Positions 60,374-64,000 of a stretch of 64,000 nt of DNA are shown piece by piece. Every line of letters begins with the position of its first letter. Position 1 is the first letter of the stretch. This DNA is from UBA3537 sp045561735 (GTDB lineage Bacteria; Bacteroidota; Bacteroidia; Flavobacteriales; Flavobacteriaceae): assembly GCA_045561735.1 (NCBI GenBank), contig JBJKXC010000027.1, forward strand, positions 1 to 64,000, given 5' to 3'. Under the pieces are notes generated by a model. That model worked only from the letters and a program-made list of their open reading frames with translations. It was not told where the DNA came from and searched no databases. The position numbers and the translations under genes are program-made.

Positions 60374-61591
60374 TTAGAAAATTAAAAGATTTAAATCACT
60401 AGAATCCAAATTGAACCAGTTGGAAATAGATTTATTGGTAATTACACCATGATATAAATACAGCCCGTTCTTCAAACCATGATCCTGGCGAATCGCATTT
60501 TCAAGACCACCAGCCTCTGATATTTGCAGCAGGTAAGGCGTGAAAATATTACTCAACGAGACCGATGAAGTTCTTGAGTAGCGTGCCGGAATATTAGGTA
60601 CACAGTAGTGGATAACACCATGTTTTTCAAAAGTCGGCTTATCGTGAGTTGTGAGTTCGCTAGTTTCAAAACAACCGCCCATGTCAATGCTAACATCGAC
60701 AATTACAGACCCTTGTTTCATAAGCTCCACCATAGCTTCATTCACTAGAATAGGAGCTCTGTTTTTTCCTTTTGAAGCTCCTATTGCCACATCACAGCGC
60801 ATAAGCGCTTTCATCAGGTTCTTTGGTTGCATTGTTGAAGTATAGACACGTCTTCCAATATTGGCTTGTAATGTTCTTAATTTAGTGATGGAGTTGTCAA
60901 AAACTCGCACATTGGCCCCAAGTCCAATTGCTGACTTAGCAGCATATTCACCAACAATGCCAGCCCCAATAATAACCACCTCAGTTGGTGGAACCCCACT
61001 GATGTTTCCAAGCATTAAACCATTCCCCTCGTTAGTGACGGACATGATTTCTGAGGCGATTAAAATTGAAGCTGCACCTGCAATTTCGCTTATTTGTCTG
61101 ACTGCAGGAAATGTTCCATCATTGTCTTTTATAAATTCAAATCCTAGGGCAGTAATTTTTTTCTTTGCAAGTGATTGAAAATAAGCTTCATTTTGCATCT
61201 TCAGTTGAAGCGCAGAAATTAAAACCGCATTGGGTTTAATCATTTCAATTTCATCAAGGGTGGGGGGTTCAACTTTTAAAATTATTGATGATGAAAATAC
61301 CTTGGCGGTATCACTCGTAATTTCAGCTCCGGCTTCACTGTATTCTTTGTCTTCAAAAGCGGCATTATTTCCAGCTCCACTTTCAATCAATACCCGATGG
61401 CCATTATTAGTTAGCGCAGAAACAGCATCTGGTGTCAAACAAATACGCTTTTCTTGAAAAGATCGTTCTTTTGGGATACCAATGAACAAAGATGTGCTGT
61501 CGTTTGAAATCTCTAGGCGTTCCTCTTTTGGCAACAGTTGTGCCTTTGAAAAAGGAGATTTTAATTTTTGCATGCTTGGTTGTATTGTCAT
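60374..61591 (-). CDS. ald: Alanine dehydrogenase
   Basis: A 405-aa NAD-dependent L-alanine dehydrogenase that interconverts alanine and pyruvate plus ammonia. FIGIPKERSFQEKRICLTPD, the catalytic region VLISALQLKMQNEAYFQSL, VIIGAGIVGEYAAKSAIGLG for NAD, GASKGKNRAPILV and PARYSRTSSVSLSNIFTPYL are seen. The N-terminus carries about 30 extra residues compared with the short bacterial form. It is followed by the DUF4258-like gene. Confidence 0.9.
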   Translation of the reverse strand: MTIQPSMQKLKSPFSKAQLLPKEERLEISNDSTSLFIGIPKERSFQEKRICLTPDAVSALTNNGHRVLIESGAGNNAAFEDKEYSEAGAEITSDTAKVFSSSIILKVEPPTLDEIEMIKPNAVLISALQLKMQNEAYFQSLAKKKITALGFEFIKDNDGTFPAVRQISEIAGAASILIASEIMSVTNEGNGLMLGNISGVPPTEVVIIGAGIVGEYAAKSAIGLGANVRVFDNSITKLRTLQANIGRRVYTSTMQPKNLMKALMRCDVAIGASKGKNRAPILVNEAMVELMKQGSVIVDVSIDMGGCFETSELTTHDKPTFEKHGVIHYCVPNIPARYSRTSSVSLSNIFTPYLLQISEAGGLENAIRQDHGLKNGLYLYHGVITNKSISNWFNLDSSDLNLLIF

Positions 61592-61636
61592 TGCAAATTA
61601 CAATTATTTTTTCAACTTAATTTGTCCGACTTGCAT

Positions 61637-62041
61637 TTAAACACATTCTAATTCACGCTCTTGATCAGACAAAATTATAAGCTTGATTGTAGTTATCTTA
61701 TCAGGAAGTAGATGTTTAATCTTATCAGGCCACTCGATGAAATTCCAATTTCCAGAGTAAAAATAGTCTTCAATTCCAATGTCTAATGCTTCGATGTGAT
61801 TTTTTATTCTATAAAAATCAAAATGGTATACAATATCTGATTTCACTTTGTATTCATTCACAATTGAAAATGTAGGACTAGATGCTTTTGAATCTCCTCC
61901 TAAAATTTTAACCATCGCAGAAATTAGAGTTGTTTTTCCACTGCCCATTTCTCCTTTAAAAAGAATGATTTTTGTTTTGGATTCTTCCAATAATTTTCGT
62001 GCTACTTTATCAATTTCTACTAAAGAATATTTTACGTTCAT
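61637..62041 (-). CDS. tsaE: tRNA threonylcarbamoyladenosine biosynthesis ATPase TsaE
   Basis: A 134-aa small ATPase of the t6A pathway, needed for accurate decoding of ANN codons. The P-loop LFKGEMGSGKTTLISAMVKI, the SSPTFSIVNEYKV loop, YHFDFYRIKNHIEALDIGIE and NFIEWPDKIKHLLPD are intact. It works with TsaB, TsaC and TsaD, which are elsewhere. It follows porX with a 6-base gap, probably cotranscribed. Confidence 0.95.
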   Translation of the reverse strand: MNVKYSLVEIDKVARKLLEESKTKIILFKGEMGSGKTTLISAMVKILGGDSKASSPTFSIVNEYKVKSDIVYHFDFYRIKNHIEALDIGIEDYFYSGNWNFIEWPDKIKHLLPDKITTIKLIILSDQERELECV

Positions 62042-62047
62042 AGCAAT

Positions 62048-63598
62048 TTATCTTGGATTTAAAACAACAAATGGAATTATGACCTCTTCCATTGATATGC
62101 CACCGTGTTGATAAGAATTTTTGTAGTAACCAACATAGTGATTGTAATTATTTGGATAAGCAAAAAATAAATTATTTTTTGCGAAAATAAAGTTACTATT
62201 TATCGATATAGAGGGCAGACCAATACTGCTTGGCTCATTGACTGCAAATACGTCTTTACCATCAAAGCTTAGGCTACGTCCTGTTTTATAGCGCAAATTT
62301 AGGCTGGTATTTTTGTCTCCAATCACTTTCGAAGGGTTTTTAACATTTATTGTGCCATGGTCTGTAGTAATAATAAGTTTAAATTTAAGGAGTTGTGCTT
62401 GCTTTATAATTTCTAATAATGGAGAGTTTTTAAACCAGCTGTTTGTGAGTGATCGATAGCCACGATCGTCCGAGGCTAATTCTTTAATGACTTCCATTTC
62501 GGTTTTAGAATGGGAGAGCATGTCAACGAAATTGTATACAAGAACTGTTAAATCATTGTTGGCTTTACTTTTGAAATTTTCAGCTAATTTTTTTCCAGCC
62601 TTCAAATTTGTAATTTTTATGTATTCGTGATTTAAATTTGAAAGCCCCAAGCGTTTTAGTTGCATCTCTAAAAATTTATCCTCGTATAGGTTTTTACCAC
62701 CCTCATCGCTATCATTTTTCCAGTATTTCGGATAATGTGTTTCCATTTCTTTAGGAGTAAGACCAGAAAAAATAGCATTTCTAGCATATTGAGTCGCAGT
62801 TGGTAATATGCTATAGTAAAGTATTTCATCTTTCACTTTATAGTGTGAATTGACGGATGACTCAATTGTTTTCCACTGGTCAAATCTCAAATTATCAATA
62901 ACAACTAATAAAGTGGGTTGCTTTATTCCAACTTCCTGCGCGATTTTGGTTTTAAAAAGTGTGTGGGATAAAACGGGGGCATTTATACCCTGAAACCATT
63001 GAGGGTAATTTTTATCAATAAATCTGGAAAATTGTGTGTTTGCTTCTGTTTTTTGCGCCTCCAATATTTCAAACATTGTTCCATCCTGTGAATTTTCTAA
63101 TTCTAACTCCCAGTAAATTATTTTTTTATACAAATCAGCCCATGCTTCAAAAGAATTAACATCGTTCATTTCCATGGCAATTTTCCGAAACTCTTGAAGG
63201 TAATTTGAAGATATTTTTTCAGCGACCAAACGGCTGTGGTCTAAGTTTTTTTTAAGACTGAGAAGAATTTGATTAGGGTTAACGGGCTTGATAAGATAAT
63301 CTGCAATTTTACTGCCAATCGCTTCTTCCATTATGTACTCCTCTTCACTTTTGGTAATCATTACAACAGGAATGTTGGATTTTACCTCCTTCAATCCAGC
63401 CAAGGTCTCTAGGCCTGACAAACCTGGCATGTTCTCGTCTAAGAAAACAATGTCAAAATCTTCAGACTTAAATATTTCAAGGGCCTCAGAACCACTTTGA
63501 CAAGGGCGTATCTTGTAGTTTTTTTTCTCAAGAAATATAATGTGAGGTTTTAAAAATGAAATCTCATCATCCACCCACAAAACATTGATTTCTCTCAT
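62048..63598 (-). CDS. porX: Type IX secretion regulator PorX
   Basis: A 516-aa response regulator with an unusual PglZ-like output domain. The N-terminal receiver has VLWVDDEISF and the phosphoacceptor D54 in FLDENMPG, the Thr/Ser in MITKSEEE and the Lys in DYLIKPVNPNQILLSL. After a helical linker, the C-terminal alkaline-phosphatase-like PglZ domain shows VVIDNLRFDQWK, FDMLSHS-like FVDMLSHSK and TTDHGTINV metal-ligand motifs. PorX is required for expression of type IX secretion components, linking this gene to porQ in the same window. Confidence 0.94.
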   Translation of the reverse strand: MREINVLWVDDEISFLKPHIIFLEKKNYKIRPCQSGSEALEIFKSEDFDIVFLDENMPGLSGLETLAGLKEVKSNIPVVMITKSEEEYIMEEAIGSKIADYLIKPVNPNQILLSLKKNLDHSRLVAEKISSNYLQEFRKIAMEMNDVNSFEAWADLYKKIIYWELELENSQDGTMFEILEAQKTEANTQFSRFIDKNYPQWFQGINAPVLSHTLFKTKIAQEVGIKQPTLLVVIDNLRFDQWKTIESSVNSHYKVKDEILYYSILPTATQYARNAIFSGLTPKEMETHYPKYWKNDSDEGGKNLYEDKFLEMQLKRLGLSNLNHEYIKITNLKAGKKLAENFKSKANNDLTVLVYNFVDMLSHSKTEMEVIKELASDDRGYRSLTNSWFKNSPLLEIIKQAQLLKFKLIITTDHGTINVKNPSKVIGDKNTSLNLRYKTGRSLSFDGKDVFAVNEPSSIGLPSISINSNFIFAKNNLFFAYPNNYNHYVGYYKNSYQHGGISMEEVIIPFVVLNPR

Positions 63599-63654
63599 AA
63601 ATACATCTGTTTAAAAATTATGTAAACTGATTTTTATTACTTTTACAATCAATA

Positions 63655-63662
63655 TAACTTTG
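63655..63662 (+). promoter_or_regulatory. -7 box for the HD-domain gene
   Basis: TAACTTTG matches TAnnTTTG exactly, 37 bases before the TTG start. Confidence 0.5.
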
Positions 63663-63699
63663 TTTATATACTTTGCGTCTAAAATAAAATTTAATTCCT

Positions 63700-64000
63700 T
63701 TGAATACCAAAAACAAGCTCAAAATATTTAACGATCCAATTTATGGATTTATTACAATACCTAGTACTTTAATTTTTGACTTGATTGCCCACCCTTATTT
63801 TCAAAGACTCAGAAGAATAACGCAAATGGGGCTATCGTATCTTGTTTATCCCGGAGCTCACCACACGCGGTTTCATCATGCATTAGGAAGTTTGCATTTG
63901 ATGCAAAAAGCTGTTAGAATTCTAAAATTTAAAGGTACGGCTATTTCTAAAGAGGAGGAAAATGCCCTCTATGTAGCCATACTTTTACACGATATTGGAC
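63700..64000 (+). CDS. HD superfamily phosphohydrolase (5' part, cut by window edge)
   Basis: The first about 100 residues of an HD-domain phosphohydrolase related to the SAMHD1/dGTPase-like YdhJ group. NDPIYGFITIPSTLIFDLI, FQRLRRITQMGLSYLVYPGA, HHTRFHHALGSLHLM and the HD doublet in YVAILLHDIG are the metal-ligand-bearing blocks. The start appears to be TTG (LNTKNKLKIF), with no ATG in range. It is divergent from porX, a neighbourhood often seen in Flavobacteria. The rest lies outside the window. Confidence 0.85.
   Translation, partial: MNTKNKLKIFNDPIYGFITIPSTLIFDLIAHPYFQRLRRITQMGLSYLVYPGAHHTRFHHALGSLHLMQKAVRILKFKGTAISKEEENALYVAILLHDIG

Overview
The window is a low-GC, gene-dense bacterial chromosome segment that reads as Bacteroidota, most likely a marine Flavobacteriaceae. 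Several independent signs point there. Two type IX secretion (gliding/Por) genes are present, porX and porQ. Many genes are preceded by the Bacteroidota -7 promoter box TAnnTTTG, and purine-rich ribosome binding sites are largely absent. A fused ResB-ResC cytochrome c maturation protein, a bshB1 bacillithiol gene, a long ribosomal protein S1 and the ferredoxin/acyl-CoA reductase/serC/serA block are also present. No phage, insertion sequence, CRISPR array or integrated island was seen. No stretch longer than 300 bases lacks a gene.

Layout. 1-5.4 kb: 5' part of pheT, an OmpA-type lipoprotein, a glycosyltransferase, an orphan HsdR-N nuclease-like protein, holA, a ROK/polyphosphate-glucokinase-like kinase and an unknown protein. 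5.5-15.3 kb: a membrane hydrolase, a methionine-gamma-lyase-like enzyme divergent from an Lrp regulator, lpd, pabB, tilS, a YheT-like hydrolase, then an opposing maf-kdsC-DUF2520 set. 15.4-23.3 kb: ccsBA, a HAD phosphatase, two tiny membrane ORFs, a PLP trans-sulfuration enzyme overlapping bshB1, tRNA-His with promoter and terminator, and a secreted M28 peptidase. 23.4-26.2 kb: three outer-membrane beta-barrel genes, each with its own promoter and terminator. The first two share a duplicated upstream region. 26.2-35 kb: aroQ, a second lpd, tandem msrB genes, an M48 protease lipoprotein, an MFS transporter, lon and porQ. 35-45 kb: cmk, rpsA, gapN, pyrR-pyrB-unknown-rnz, a TIGR02757 protein, a LolD-like ATPase, msrA, a decayed membrane-protein gene and a DUF6787-like membrane protein. 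45-55 kb: serA, serC and acyl-CoA reductase facing a ferredoxin, then ychF, parE and parC. 55-64 kb: a lipoprotein plus an XRE regulator divergent from an M14 carboxypeptidase with a cluster of palindromic operator-like sites, then a second Lrp, aroB, proline dehydrogenase, a small membrane protein, alanine dehydrogenase, tsaE, porX and the start of an HD-domain gene.

How the genes fit together. Most are housekeeping: translation and tRNA modification (pheT, tilS, tsaE, rnz, rpsA), DNA replication and topology (holA, parE, parC), amino-acid, aromatic and pyrimidine metabolism, central carbon (lpd x2, gapN), protein quality control (lon, M48) and thiol/methionine redox repair (bshB1, msrA, msrB x2). 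The envelope theme is strong: OmpA lipoprotein, barrels, PorQ/PorX and LolD-like.

I found no clearly new multi-gene system. The best candidates for undescribed biology are regulatory: the XRE/M14 operator cluster, the duplicated regulatory block before two porin-like genes, and the sigma-54-like element plus palindrome before lon. A recently broken small membrane-protein gene after msrA is also notable. Many convergent genes share stop-codon bases, which indicates a compact genome.
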